A stretch of DNA of 64,000 nt, from NCBI GenBank assembly GCA_030765055.1, contig CM060953.1:106264185-106328184 (forward strand), given 5' to 3'. Of the stretch, positions 51,901 to 64,000 are shown one piece after another. The notes under the pieces were generated by a model. The model was not told where the DNA came from. It made no database searches and worked only from the letters and a program-made list of their open reading frames with translations. The position numbers and the translations under genes are program-made. The stretch is from Mantis religiosa (lineage: Eukaryota > Arthropoda > Insecta > Mantodea > Mantidae). Position 1 is the stretch's first letter; every line of letters starts with the position of its first letter.

Positions 51901-54476
51901 GATATAGCAGGCTTTTCCACCCACCTTAACTCTTGGGGAGACATGAAAAAGAATTGCAATCTCTTGTTGCAGCAGCGCTTACAGTGCATCATAGTTACTG
52001 ATGCAATGTTACTAGAGCACTCCATTATCACAGTCACTATTTGAACTGCTAACTGACTTTCCTAACTGCTTCCCTGACTTTTCTGACACCTCTTCCGCTT
52101 CCACTTCTAAGAGAGTTCGTAGTTTACCTCATTTGTGTCTGTTTCAAGGATAATCTTCCCTCAGAACTTTTGAGGATTATCGATTTGTATTTTGTAAGGA
52201 AATCGCTGGCATTTTTACTAGAGCTGAACTGATTTCGCTTAGAATCAAAGTACTAGTACGAGCAGCAAAATTTGGAGTATTCTAATATTGAGATCATGGT
52301 GTCCTTTTCTTTTGGTTTACTCTTGCAAACACCTTCCGTCTTTAAGTATATTGCAGTTAATTTGTTGTTTATTTTCTGCATAAGTCGGTGAAACGTTTGT
52401 TTTCTCATGCTCTTGTGGATTTTACTTTCGGAGAGTATTGCCGTAGCATGAAGTTTGAGATATGTCGGAGTATTTCTTAGTCGGACGTGCATTGGTGGAC
52501 TTTATTAATACCAGGTTGTGGTTAGTCGTTAGTTCCCTTTAATTAATAAGCTGAACAAGTATCGTGTGTAGTGTTAGTACATTTGTTCTTGAAGTTATAA
52601 TTTCAGTATATCTGAATATTATAGTGGTTATCGTCAAATAGCACAGTAACGATGATGGCCGAGACAAAGTGCTACCTTCTATTAAGGCGTGACTGCGAGA
52701 GACAGAGGTGGGAATATCAATGACATGGTGGTGCATTTGCCTTGTATTCGAATTTCTGCCCTAGAAAGAAAATTTTTATTTTCCAAGTGAGTTGGGCTCT
52801 TTTTCTGAAGATGGGAAGAGTCAGCGTTGTTCTGTGGAGAGTGTAGTTGTGGGCGGTTTTCACTATGGAAAGCTAGTGGGTCGGGTTGTGCTTTTTTGAA
52901 GAAATGCTTTGTGGGAGTTGACTACACAGCTGACTCCACAGTACTGAAGTGGTCATATCGGTCAGCCACAGCAATGGATTGTCACTTGATGGAGCAAGTG
53001 GTGTTGAGCCTGCGGATTGGAACTAGCGCAACTGGAACTTTCCTACCGCTGAGGCGTCGATTGATCAGCTAAGTTGCTTCTTGGCGTGATGGGCGATGGT
53101 TCAGACGTGCTGTTTATCGACGTGGCCATTGCATCGAGAGAGTTGTCTCTGGCAGTGATAGTTATGTTGGTGGACTGGACTTCATTGACGCTTATGTGGT
53201 CGTTAAACGTTAACAATCTTATTCAGAAATGTTGACAGCTGGTGAGAAAACAAACTTTCAGAAGAATATGGTTATCTGTTGAATACTCTTCTGGTGTTTA
53301 CGTTGGCGAGAAGGCTATTACGTCTATTTGTTTCTGATTATCTCTCCAACTGTCCTGTGGTTTGGCGCAAAATTTCTAAAAAGCTTTGAGTTATAGCTGC
53401 TGATGTGCAATATTCTGTTGACTTTCATCCCATACAAAAGGGCAGTATTACTTTAATCTGAATTGCTGGGTAAAAAGTGAAACTTAAAATTCTGGATTGT
53501 TTTCAAAAGTTCTTCGAAACCGAAGTATATATCACGAGTTAACCATACCACACAGCGGAAAATGTTAGGTTTGATTCGTGTACATTTTCACGGTAACTAT
53601 CTTAGCTTCCAAATATAGCAGATTCCTTCAGGAAATTTACTATAAAAACATATTTACTTACGAATTACATAACTGAAGTCGTGTTAACTTGCCAAAAATT
53701 CAGGTGACATGATGAACGTTTCAAATTGCCACATAATGTAGCTTAAAAATGTATGCCCATATGCCGCATATTAATTATATCTCAACTACGGATAAACTAT
53801 CTCAGAGCTTTAATTAAATTTAATACGTATTTTAATATTCTGTGTTAAATATTTCCTATCGCAATACATTACAGTTAACATAATTAAGAAACATGTACGC
53901 ACCATCTAATATCATAGAACCCCCGTACACGCACGGCAGACAATATGCTTTTTGATGTCTCTTTTTCCTGGAGAAGCGATTTTATACTATTATGTTTTTC
54001 AAACGGGATATTTGTCCTTAAACGCTACTAGGTGAGCAACTAAGCGGAGTCCTGCGGTGTTGTCATGTTGCATTTCCCGTAAGTGGTGTGTGGGGTGCGC
54101 CAAATGAATCCATTTCTAATAAATACTGTTTACGCTAATACAAAAACTCGGATATTGAAAAATGGATCCATGAGGAATGTACAGAGTAATGTGTCACACA
54201 TAAACGTAAATGTCCCATACTTTTAGCTCAAATAGTTTTCCTAATTCAAATAAATAAATTACCAATATATTATAACAATACGCCACGACATAAGTACTCT
54301 AATACTTGGCATGTGTGCATGTCCGTATATTTGTAATTACTCAGAATTCAAATGTAAACGTTTGACATGCTGAGATAACAGAATTAATTTGAATAAGCGA
54401 AGGTGTTTTTTAAATTCGAGAAAGAACAAACGGTGCACTTCCTACCAGCTTGTAGAATAATGCATGGGCAGAATGT
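48961..54476. other. 5.5 kb without a recognised gene
   Basis: Mostly AT-rich. The frames at 50733-51074 (113 codons), 52253-52492 and 52827-53072 have no domain I recognise. The stretch 52800-53220 is GC-richer and might be an eroded gene or transposon on the plus strand. Elsewhere I see nothing. Confidence 0.4.
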
Positions 54477-55379
54477 TTGTGTCTTCATGTTATATTGGAT
54501 TATGAATGGTTCGTTATCTATATTTACTCTAGAAGGTTCAAATTAGTATTATCAGTTCTTGCGATTAAAATCGAGGGAGAAGTGTATCAGCTGGATCAAC
54601 TTGTAATTGACAAGAGACACGAGGTAATTCTCTTCCACCTTACCATTACCAGTACAATCCAATTGAGTTAATGTGGGCTCAAATTATGTTGCAAACAGAA
54701 ATAATGCTTTTAAAGTGACTGGCATTGAACGACTTATTCACGAAATAATTGACAAGGTAATACAAGACTAGGAAAACTGCGTGACACATGCAGATAAATT
54801 ACAATAAGGCAGCTTTTGGAATGAATTAGCACGTGATGAGAGTTTGGAGTCTATCATAAATTTGCAACACAAAGAAAATGAAGCTATTGAAAATGACGGA
54901 TTGTCTCTTGACATAAGTGACATTCACAGCTAAATGGATTAGAAGTTCCGATGGATTAGTAAAATAGATATTCATGAATTTCAGTTAGAATTATAGCATG
55001 TGAAGCATGTCCATAATATGAGAATATCTGCGCTGCAATTTTTATTTGAACAACTGCATTATTATAAAGATTTGGAAAATTTAGTTTAAGTTCCTTTACG
55101 TTTAGCGCCTACGATAATGTGCGAGAGAGAAGGAAATATGAAAAGAGTGGGCTAACGAGGTAACAACGCGGAGCGCACCAGCGCAACTGTTTTGTAGCTG
55201 TCCAGAACTATTCCCAGATTTGTGTGTAGGGGTGCTAACTCCAAGGTCATTGGCGGAAATCTTCACAGTTGAAACACATATAGGAAGCAATGTTTTTACT
55301 GAACAATTATTAGTTCTCTCAGGTTTTGGCCATTATATATTATTGGGTATGGTTTTTCATCTGAAATAAAACGCAATTA
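54477..55379 (+). other. probable upstream part of the plus-strand gypsy pol remnant
   Basis: The 64-codon frame at 54477-54671 contains KIEGEVYQLDQLVIDKRHEV, which has the look of a retropepsin-type segment but lacks a DTG or DSG motif. The following 700 bp is broken by stops. I link it to the pol remnant only by position. Confidence 0.3.
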
Positions 55380-57132
55380 TCAACGTGGAGTAAACAAAAG
55401 AAATTAAAAGTGCCAAAATTATCAGGGATTCAACAAGCCAGCTTGCCTTTCCAGTGGTGCTAGCTTGAAATAAAGACGAAGAATATACATTTTGCGTTTA
55501 CTACCGCAAACCAAACGCAGTTATAGAGAGACCTCATTTCCTCTACCACATATTGATGATTTTTATGCTACTTGGAAATGATGCTACACACTTGATTTGC
55601 TTAGTGCTTATTTTCAGGAACCTATAAGAGAAGATAGTGGGACATATACCGCATTTATTGTTCCGGATGAATTTTATGAAATTTGCAAATCATCCTTCCG
55701 TTTAAAGAACGGCCCAAAAGTTTTCAGATACTTAGGAGACAAACTGCTCTCTGATTTAAATACAAATAGTCGCTGCTGTACCTGGACGACATAGTGTGTA
55801 TTCAGTAAATTTAGTCAGTTAATACACAATCTGGAAAAATTATTTCATAAACTGCAAGGATACAATTTTCAACTTGATCCAGAGAAATGCTTTCTTTTCC
55901 GCGGTATCTAAGATAAAATTCTTAGTTTTCAAGTTTTCGAGGTAGGTATAAAACCTGACCAAGACGAACTGCGGGCAATCAAGGAACTAGCAGTTACTAA
56001 AAATGTGCTTGACCTGAGAAGGGTTTTAGAGCTGTGGTTTTATCGTAGATTTATCTCTAATTTTGCATCCATTACGGAAGGTCTATATGCCTGCATGAAG
56101 AAGTGTTGTGATTTTCTTTTACTTTTTTTTTCTTTTTGAAGACGAACATCAGATAAATTGAAACACTCAAAAATGCTCCAAATGCAGCACCAATATTAGC
56201 ACATAATACAGCTGGAGCCCCTACGAGATTGCACATAGACGCATTCGGTGGAGGCTTGGGGACCTGAATCTAACTGGAGGTAGGAGATCAGTTCCACTGG
56301 TAAAATTTTGTAGGCACACACCATAAAAATAAGAGAAAAATTATAGCCTGTCTGAAATAGAACTCTTAATTATTGTAGAAAAAATGATACCATTCCCTAT
56401 ACTATTTGCGAAAGCTGATGGATGCCATTGGTCGTTCAGCCAGATGGGAATTAAAACTTTAAGAGTACTACTATATTATTATCTAAAAGTCCGTAAAAAG
56501 CATTTAGATATAGGCGCATTATCAGAATCCGACCCTGAATAAGCGGAACTGATAGAACAGCTCATTACCTCACTGTCGTCTCCCGATGAGGTTGCAGACG
56601 CATATTACTGTCCCTATTTAATGCATTAAAACAACCAGACCTATCATCCCCTAAGTTACGATGACAAACCTCTACCTACAAGCTCAATCGGGTGTTCTAT
56701 GGAGCAAACGTGCAGGTAGGTTGCTACTGGACAACTCCACTTATTAGCTATTCCAGAATCACTGAAACAAAAGATATTGTCAGTATTTCACACTGATCCC
56801 TTGGCTGAATATATGAGTTTCACCAGAACGTTTCAACAAGCTTTTTCTCGTTATTACTGGAAACGTATGCACAAAGATATTTCAGTAAGTTAAAACGTGT
56901 CAGAACTGTGTGTCCTGGAAAATCCCTATCAATACAAAGCCGGTTGGGCTGCTTCAGCCCATCAAGGTCACTCGTGTAGAATCTACCCGGAGTATCGGCT
57001 TGATCGGCCAGTACATCCTTCTGGCAGTGGAAAGACAATTATCATAGTAGCAAATGACATGTAGAAGCATCAACCCTTCCTGGAGGCACCGTTGAGCACA
57101 TGGCTAAATTTGTTTTAAGAAATGTGTAGTTT
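55380..57132 (+). pseudogene. Ty3/gypsy pol remnant, RT to integrase (plus strand)
   Basis: Broken plus-strand frames show the gypsy pol order. RT begins near 55420 with QLAFPVVLA and CVYYRKPNAVIERPH, then LLSAYFQEPIREDS (55597 on). The first catalytic Asp of the xDLxSxY-type motif still reads as a Leu/Asp codon context, but the YxDD box near 55780 is destroyed by a shift. The thumb and connection follow at 55820-56130, with HNLEKLFHKLQGYNFQLDPE and AIKELAVTKNVLDLRR. RNase H is eroded at 56150-56480. Near 56750-56900 the integrase zinc-binding approach reads IFHTDPLAEYMSFTRTFQQA. The frame is then interrupted by SINE B and continues at 57346. No LTRs were found. Confidence 0.78.
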
Positions 57133-57345
57133 TAACTCCCGCTTCTAGAACATGTGGCCCCGCAGGCGGTGACACTGGTGATAAATGAGAAGAAGACGGA
57201 GCACCGGTGTAATGGGAAGGTGGGGAAAACGGGAGATGCCAGAGAAAACCCATCGCAGTACAGTGTTGACCACAAATCTCACTTTACGATCGCCTGGGAT
57301 CAAACCCGCTTTGGCGAGAGTCGAGCGGTGTAACCACTGAGGTAA
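57133..57345 (-). mobile_element. tRNA-derived SINE, family B, copy 2, inside integrase
   Basis: The body GTGGCCCCGCAGGCGGTGAC is shared with copy 1, and the inverted B box GGATCAAACCC lies near 57296. It splits the integrase domain of the plus-strand gypsy remnant, which resumes at 57346. Confidence 0.85.
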
Positions 57346-57790
57346 AACATAATTTTCATCATGCAGCTCCCGCTCGACATCTGTCAGATAGAGGCTCCGT
57401 CTTCATTGGTGATGTTTCAACAGAGTTATTGACACCCATTGACAGTCATGCTTAAAACGCAACCTAGTTTGCAATGACCTTGTGGAGCGGACGAACCAAA
57501 CCATTATTATCATGTAAGTAGATCTATTATTAATATTAACAAATTAGACCGATTGGAATACCGCCCTACCTCACGTGATCTTCGCATATACCTCCGGCCA
57601 CCAGGAGTCGATTAGAAAAACCCAATTCCTTTTTATAAATGGCTTCCAGTCAACATTGCCTGAGGAAGTGCAATTAAAGGCCAAATCAGATAATTTACAA
57701 TTTTTTAAACCGATTTTAGAATATGTCCAGCAGGCCCGTGCGTTAGCCATTGGTAATCTAACCATAAAGCATACCAAGCAAATGTAGCAC
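57346..57790 (+). pseudogene. integrase end of the plus-strand gypsy remnant
   Basis: It reads HHAAP, then LSDRGSVFIGDV-like sequence in shifting frames near 57360-57415, which is the integrase core around its second Asp. At 57575-57787 a 70-codon frame with QESIRKTQFLFINGFQSTLP and EYVQQARALAIGNLTIKH follows, the region after the catalytic Glu. It ends just before the 8-bp-stem hairpin at 57825-57847. Confidence 0.75.
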
Positions 57791-57824
57791 TATGAACTTT
57801 AAATACGTATAGTTTCATTTCAAG

Positions 57825-57847
57825 AGGAGCTGTATACACCAGCTCCT
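57825..57847. repeat. perfect 8-bp-stem hairpin at the gypsy-gypsy junction
   Basis: AGGAGCTG (57825-57832) and CAGCTCCT (57840-57847) pair across a 7-base loop. It lies exactly between the ends of the two converging pol remnants. A function is not implied. Confidence 0.7.
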
Positions 57848-57857
57848 TTTAACTATT

Positions 57858-60127
57858 TTATTTATAGGATTTCCATTTTACATCACTTAATTCCTGCTTT
57901 CCAGAGATTCCTGTGGTTCCACTGTCCTTCCAGGGCCCTCTTCTGCATATGACCGTATATTTCCTCGTACCATGTTCCGCTTTCTTCTGCCTGGCTCTTC
58001 TCAATTTTGGACTTGTTGGGTCACCGTTCTTCCGGCATCTGTTGTACATGTACATACAACTGTAGATCTCTCGGCCAAATACTAAGCTTGCTGGCGTCAT
58101 CCCATTTGTGTCATGTGTTGACGAGCGGTAGGACAGCAAGAACAGTGACACCTTGAGGTCCCAGTCTCGCTGATGGCTGGCCACGACCATCCTCAGGTGT
58201 TTTTCTAAGCTCTTGATATACCTCTCGACCATTCCGTCCGACTGCGGGTGTAGAGGTGTTATGCGGGTCCTGTTTACCCCAAGTCCTTCAAGTGCCTCAT
58301 TCATCAGGTGGGACTCAAAATCAGTGCCCTGGTAGCAGTGAAGCTCTAACGGGATCCCAAAACGACAGAACAGTAGCTCCACGAGACAGTCTGCAATCGT
58401 CATTTGCCTCCTGGTTCGGGATGGCATATATTTCCGGCCACTTGGTGAAGTAGTCCACAGATACCACCAGGTACTTGTTGCCTCGGCCTGACACTGGGAA
58501 TGGTCCAGCTATATCACATGATGTGTTAGAATGACGCTCCAACGTTGTACTGCTGCATGCGACCCAGCTCCTAGTTTGGGGGCCGCGACCCGCCGCACAC
58601 ACGTGACATTAACGGCACCAACTCTCAGCGTCTGCTCCGAGCCTCAACTAATAGTAGCGCTTTCGAAGTATGTCAATCGTTCGGCTTGTTCCCAGGTGTC
58701 CTAGAAGTTCGGGTGTGCTCTTCCTCCAGGACTTCCGGGACTTTACTCTGGAGAAGTACTAACTGCTCTCTCTGCGTCTTCCCACTGGGTGATTCCCATA
58801 CCCGGAACAGCACACCTCTGATCTTCAGCGCGTCCCATTGGGCTCAGTACGACTTATATGCAGCGCTTCTGGGTGCGATGTCCTCTCAGGTAGGTCTTGT
58901 CCTTGCCTCCACTTCTCTCAAGAGTGGCCCCAGGTCGGTTTCCACCAGCTGCTCCCTCCTCTGGCCTACACTTCCCAACCGTCGACAGGCACTACCGTGA
59001 TCACTCTGAGAGCCGCAGCACGCTTCTTCTCTTCCACTCTTGTGTACTGGGCGCACTCTTCCGGGTAGAGTCTTCGAGACATAGCGTCTGCGTTGGCGTG
59101 GCTCTTCCCTCTACGATGTGCGGAAGTGAAGTCATACTCCTGCAGCCTTTCGACGCAACGGGCTGTCTGGTGTTCCAAGTTTCTAAAGCTAAGTAGCCAG
59201 GTTAGGGTGGAGTGATCAGTCCTCAGGTGGAATGGATGACCGTACAGGTACTTGTGGAAGTGCGCCAAGGTCTTTACTACCGCCAGCAGCTCTCACCGTG
59301 TGACGCAGCAGTTCATCACTGCTTTAGACAACGTATTGCTGTAGTAGACTATGACTCGCTTGTGACCGTCCTGAACTTGGAATACGATGCCTCTAATGCA
59401 AAGGTCGCTGGCGTCGGCGCCCTCAAAGAACTCCTGGTTGTGGGAATCCTAAACTAGGAGCACAGCAGAGTATCTGCTTCAACTGCTGGAAAGCGCCTTT
59501 GGCGTTCTCCGTCCACACATAAGTCTCGTGCTCTTCCGTCAGGCGCGCGAGGGTTTGGCAATGTTGGAGAGACCCGTTATGAAGCTGCGGCAATAACTGC
59601 ACAACCCCAGAAAACTGCGCAATTCTCACTTATCTTTCGGGTGAGGCCAATCTCTCACGGCCTGTGTCTTCTCCGGGTCTGTGGCTACTCCGGTTGGTGA
59701 GAATATGTGTCCCAAAAAGTTGACCTTGCGGAAGAGCTGGCACTTCTTTGCCTTCCACTGCAGGTTGGTCGGCTGCAGTCTCTGTAGCATCTTGCTCAGG
59801 TTATCGAGATGGTCTTCGAATGTCTTGCCGACGATGATGTCGCCCTGGTATAGCAGGCAGGCGTCATAAGTCAATCCTCTCATTACAGACTCCATGAGGC
59901 GTTGGATGGTAGCTGATGCGTTGCAGAGACCAAATGGCATAACTGTGAACTGTCAAAGCCTTTGGCCTTTTGAGAATGCGATCTTCTCTTTTCTCTGGGG
60001 TCTATGGCCACCTGCCAGTAACCCGACTCCAGGTCCAGGGTTGATAACCACTAAGTACCAGCAAGCCTGTCCAGCGTGTCATCAATCCGGTAATGGGAAG
60101 CAGTTCTTCCTGGCGACAGTATCATAA
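57858..60127 (-). pseudogene. Ty3/gypsy pol remnant, RT to integrase (minus strand)
   Basis: Sense is minus. RT starts near 60120 in broken frames. 59940-59626 carries MPFGLCNASATIQRLMESVM and the palm box, where the expected YxDD reads Y-Q-G-D (59839-59850), so the first catalytic Asp is lost. 59629-59423 is the RT/RNase H connection (LARLTEEHETYVWTENAKGAF). 59268-58966 is RNase H with LRTDHSTLTWLLSF and the integrase approach. Integrase occupies 58602-57858 across a frameshift near 58400: DIAGPFPVSGRGNKYLVVSV, then a box reading C-Y-Q-G-T-D-F where D-Q-G is expected, so the second catalytic Asp is Tyr. HPQSDGMVERY with the catalytic Glu is retained. It is a close relative of the element at 45409-47984. 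LTRs are missing. Confidence 0.88.
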
Positions 60128-60192
60128 TACTTTTATTCTAATACTAAGGAAGCACGCTTTAAATCATTGCACCATACGTTTGTGTGTGTAAT

Positions 60193-60214
60193 ATTTTTTT
60201 TTTTTTTTTTTTTT
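60193..60214. repeat. poly-T tract
   Basis: 22 T between the gypsy remnant and the Tigger remnant. Confidence 0.9.
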
Positions 60215-60396
60215 GAGGTGTTACTTCTTTTCAATATATGTTTCTGTTTACATAATGTGTCATAGGTATACTTTATTTTCAAGTGTGTTATGAGAGTCTC
60301 AGTAGTGCTATAAGCCTTCTAATCAAATGTGGTTTGTATAAATAGTTTTTAAGAATGTGCCCCGAATGTATGTGCTAGATATTCACCTATATATGT

Positions 60397-60950
60397 ATAG
60401 TAGAACTTCGTTGATCCGGACCAGTTGGTCACAGAGCAAAATTGCGAAAGAAAAGACAATATGTACTGCATAGTGTGCTTTGAACGTAAGATACAGCAGG
60501 CCCACCTTATTTTAATTATCCATTTTTGTTTGGTTTGAGCAAACTATCATCTTTAATTTGTGGTTTATTATACATATTTTTTTACAATGGGATCACAAAG
60601 ACTCCTCATACGTATTATGTAGAAATCTGTTTGTCAGTTTTCTCGACAAAATCTATTATACAGTACAGATGCTGTTCAACCTCACCAAATTTCACTTTCA
60701 ACTTTCCGAAATCTACATCATCAACCTCAGATTCGCTACTAGTGTCCCTTGCATTGCTTAAGCGTGCCACAATTTCTTCGTCAGTCATGATGTGATAGCC
60801 TGGATCATCTTCATGTTCGTCAAACCAATTTTCGATCTCGCCTACTATGTCAGCTTTCTCGCCCCCCGCAACCACTGCTTGTTGAAAGTCATTTAACTGA
60901 ATTGCATTGGTGTCTATTTCAACACCGTCATTACACAAAAGTTTCTTCTA
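60397..60950 (-). pseudogene. Tigger/pogo-like transposase C-terminus and terminal repeat
   Basis: A 107-codon minus-strand frame (60615-60938) is acidic and contains EIENWFDEHEDDPGYHIMTD, then DEEIVARL and SSESEVDDV, and ends in a segment with EVEQHLYCIIDFVEK. This acidic region and helix match the C-terminal tail of Tigger/jerky-like transposases, past the catalytic domain. Some 200 bp further downstream, near 60400, TAGTAGAACTTCGTTGATCC resembles the terminal inverted repeat of this superfamily. The upstream catalytic domain is missing. A domesticated gene fragment is possible but less likely. Confidence 0.65.
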
Positions 60951-61351
60951 CGCATAATTCAATGTAGGGTTCGAAATGCTGTTTACTGCATTTCCGAAAT
61001 TGAAAATCGTGGATCTGATATCACAATATGTACATTCAGCACATACACAGTGATGTATGATTTTCAGGCGTTTCGATAACTTTCGTTTCTCTTGTATTGT
61101 CATTTATGCCTGCGTTTCCCCAATGACATTACAATGTTTAATACGAGGCGATTATGTGAGTCACGCGCTCAAAACTGAGCAAAGTAAACATCTGCTGAGT
61201 AAAATGAGTGTAATTCAAGATATGCATAGAGTGAGAGTAGCGATAGGAGGCACGATGAGTAGGTTCAAGCCCAAAATCTGGGCAAGGGTTCCCTTGGGGA
61301 CCAACATCATTGGACACGGTATTGGCTTAATATGTTAGATCTCAACCAAAC
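60951..61351. other. no gene seen
   Basis: The small plus-strand frame 61057-61338 has no domain. The transposase body that should lie here is not recognisable. Confidence 0.45.
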
Positions 61352-61603
61352 CAATGTGTGGCTTTTAACGTCCGCTTTTACTACATATGGCATCGCAGGC
61401 GGTGACACTGATGATATTATAAATGAAATGAAGTTGGCGCACCAGTGGAATGAGATGGTGGGGAAAACCGGATGCCTTGGAGGAAACCCGCTCCAGCCTC
61501 GTGTTATCCACTACAAAACTCACTTTGCGTTCCCCTGGGATCGAAACTGGCCCGTCTTGGTGAGAACCAAGCGGTCCAACCACTAAGCCACGGCGCGGCC
61601 ATA
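61352..61603 (-). mobile_element. tRNA-derived SINE, family B, copy 3
   Basis: It shares GGCATCGCAGGCGGTGACAC, GGTGGGGAAAACC and the inverted B box GGGATCGAAACTGG with copies 1 and 2. The head lies at the right, with AACCACTAAGCCACGGCGCG as the inverse of the A-box end. It is the best-preserved B head. Confidence 0.9.

Positions 61604-64000
<2,397 letters not shown>

Overview
This window looks like repeat-rich nuclear DNA from a large-genome arthropod, most likely an insect. The evidence is tRNA-derived SINEs with target-site duplications, jockey-like LINE remnants, Ty3/gypsy LTR elements, Tigger/pogo remnants, long AT-rich intergenic stretches and very long microsatellites. The species cannot be read from the sequence; a hemimetabolous insect with a big genome is only a guess. 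There are no bacterial-style operons, no CRISPR array, no rRNA genes and no intact tRNA genes.

Host genes are scarce. The best is a minus-strand exon at 25653-26656: the end of a probable signal peptide, a five- or six-cysteine domain with defensin-like (CS-alpha-beta) spacing, and a Ser/Thr/Asn-rich tail of about 290 residues. A weaker minus-strand terminal exon of unknown function lies at 5723-6189. A promoter-like patch with near-consensus X-box (RFX) motifs lies at 48.8-48.96 kb.

Layout. 0-6.5 kb: AT-rich DNA, a CA microsatellite and the 5.7 kb exon. 6.6-12 kb: SINE A, a degenerate jockey-like LINE (ORF1 zinc knuckles and ORF2 endonuclease) split by a 0.68 kb foldback repeat with a tRNA-like core, a solo LTR and another SINE A. 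13.4-21.5 kb: a nest in which SINE C is interrupted by a 1.3 kb minisatellite and by a 3.9 kb TIR transposon with a DUF7869-like transposase; that transposon carries a solo LTR and a long internal inverted repeat, and two more solo LTRs flank the nest. 22-28 kb: SINEs B, A and D and the cysteine-rich gene. 30-35 kb: a jockey-like RT remnant, a Tigger N-terminal remnant, an (AAT)n array and a minus-strand LINE split by a complete SINE C. 37.4-40.6 kb: about 3 kb of (ATT)n divided by a SINE with a TAAC tail. 41-48 kb: SINEs, a solo LTR and, directly beside it, an internally deleted gypsy element with both LTRs. 55-60 kb: two converging gypsy pol pseudogenes on opposite strands. 60-64 kb: a Tigger C-terminal remnant, a SINE B and another (AAT)n array.

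The strongest unifying pattern is one LTR family that provides seven LTRs from six insertions. Five insertions are flanked by the 4-bp duplication ATAT, and two elements lie back to back as ATAT-LTR-ATAT-element-ATAT. This indicates a target-site preference that can be read directly from the window. The most interesting protein candidate is the fusion of a defensin-like fold to a mucin-like tail.
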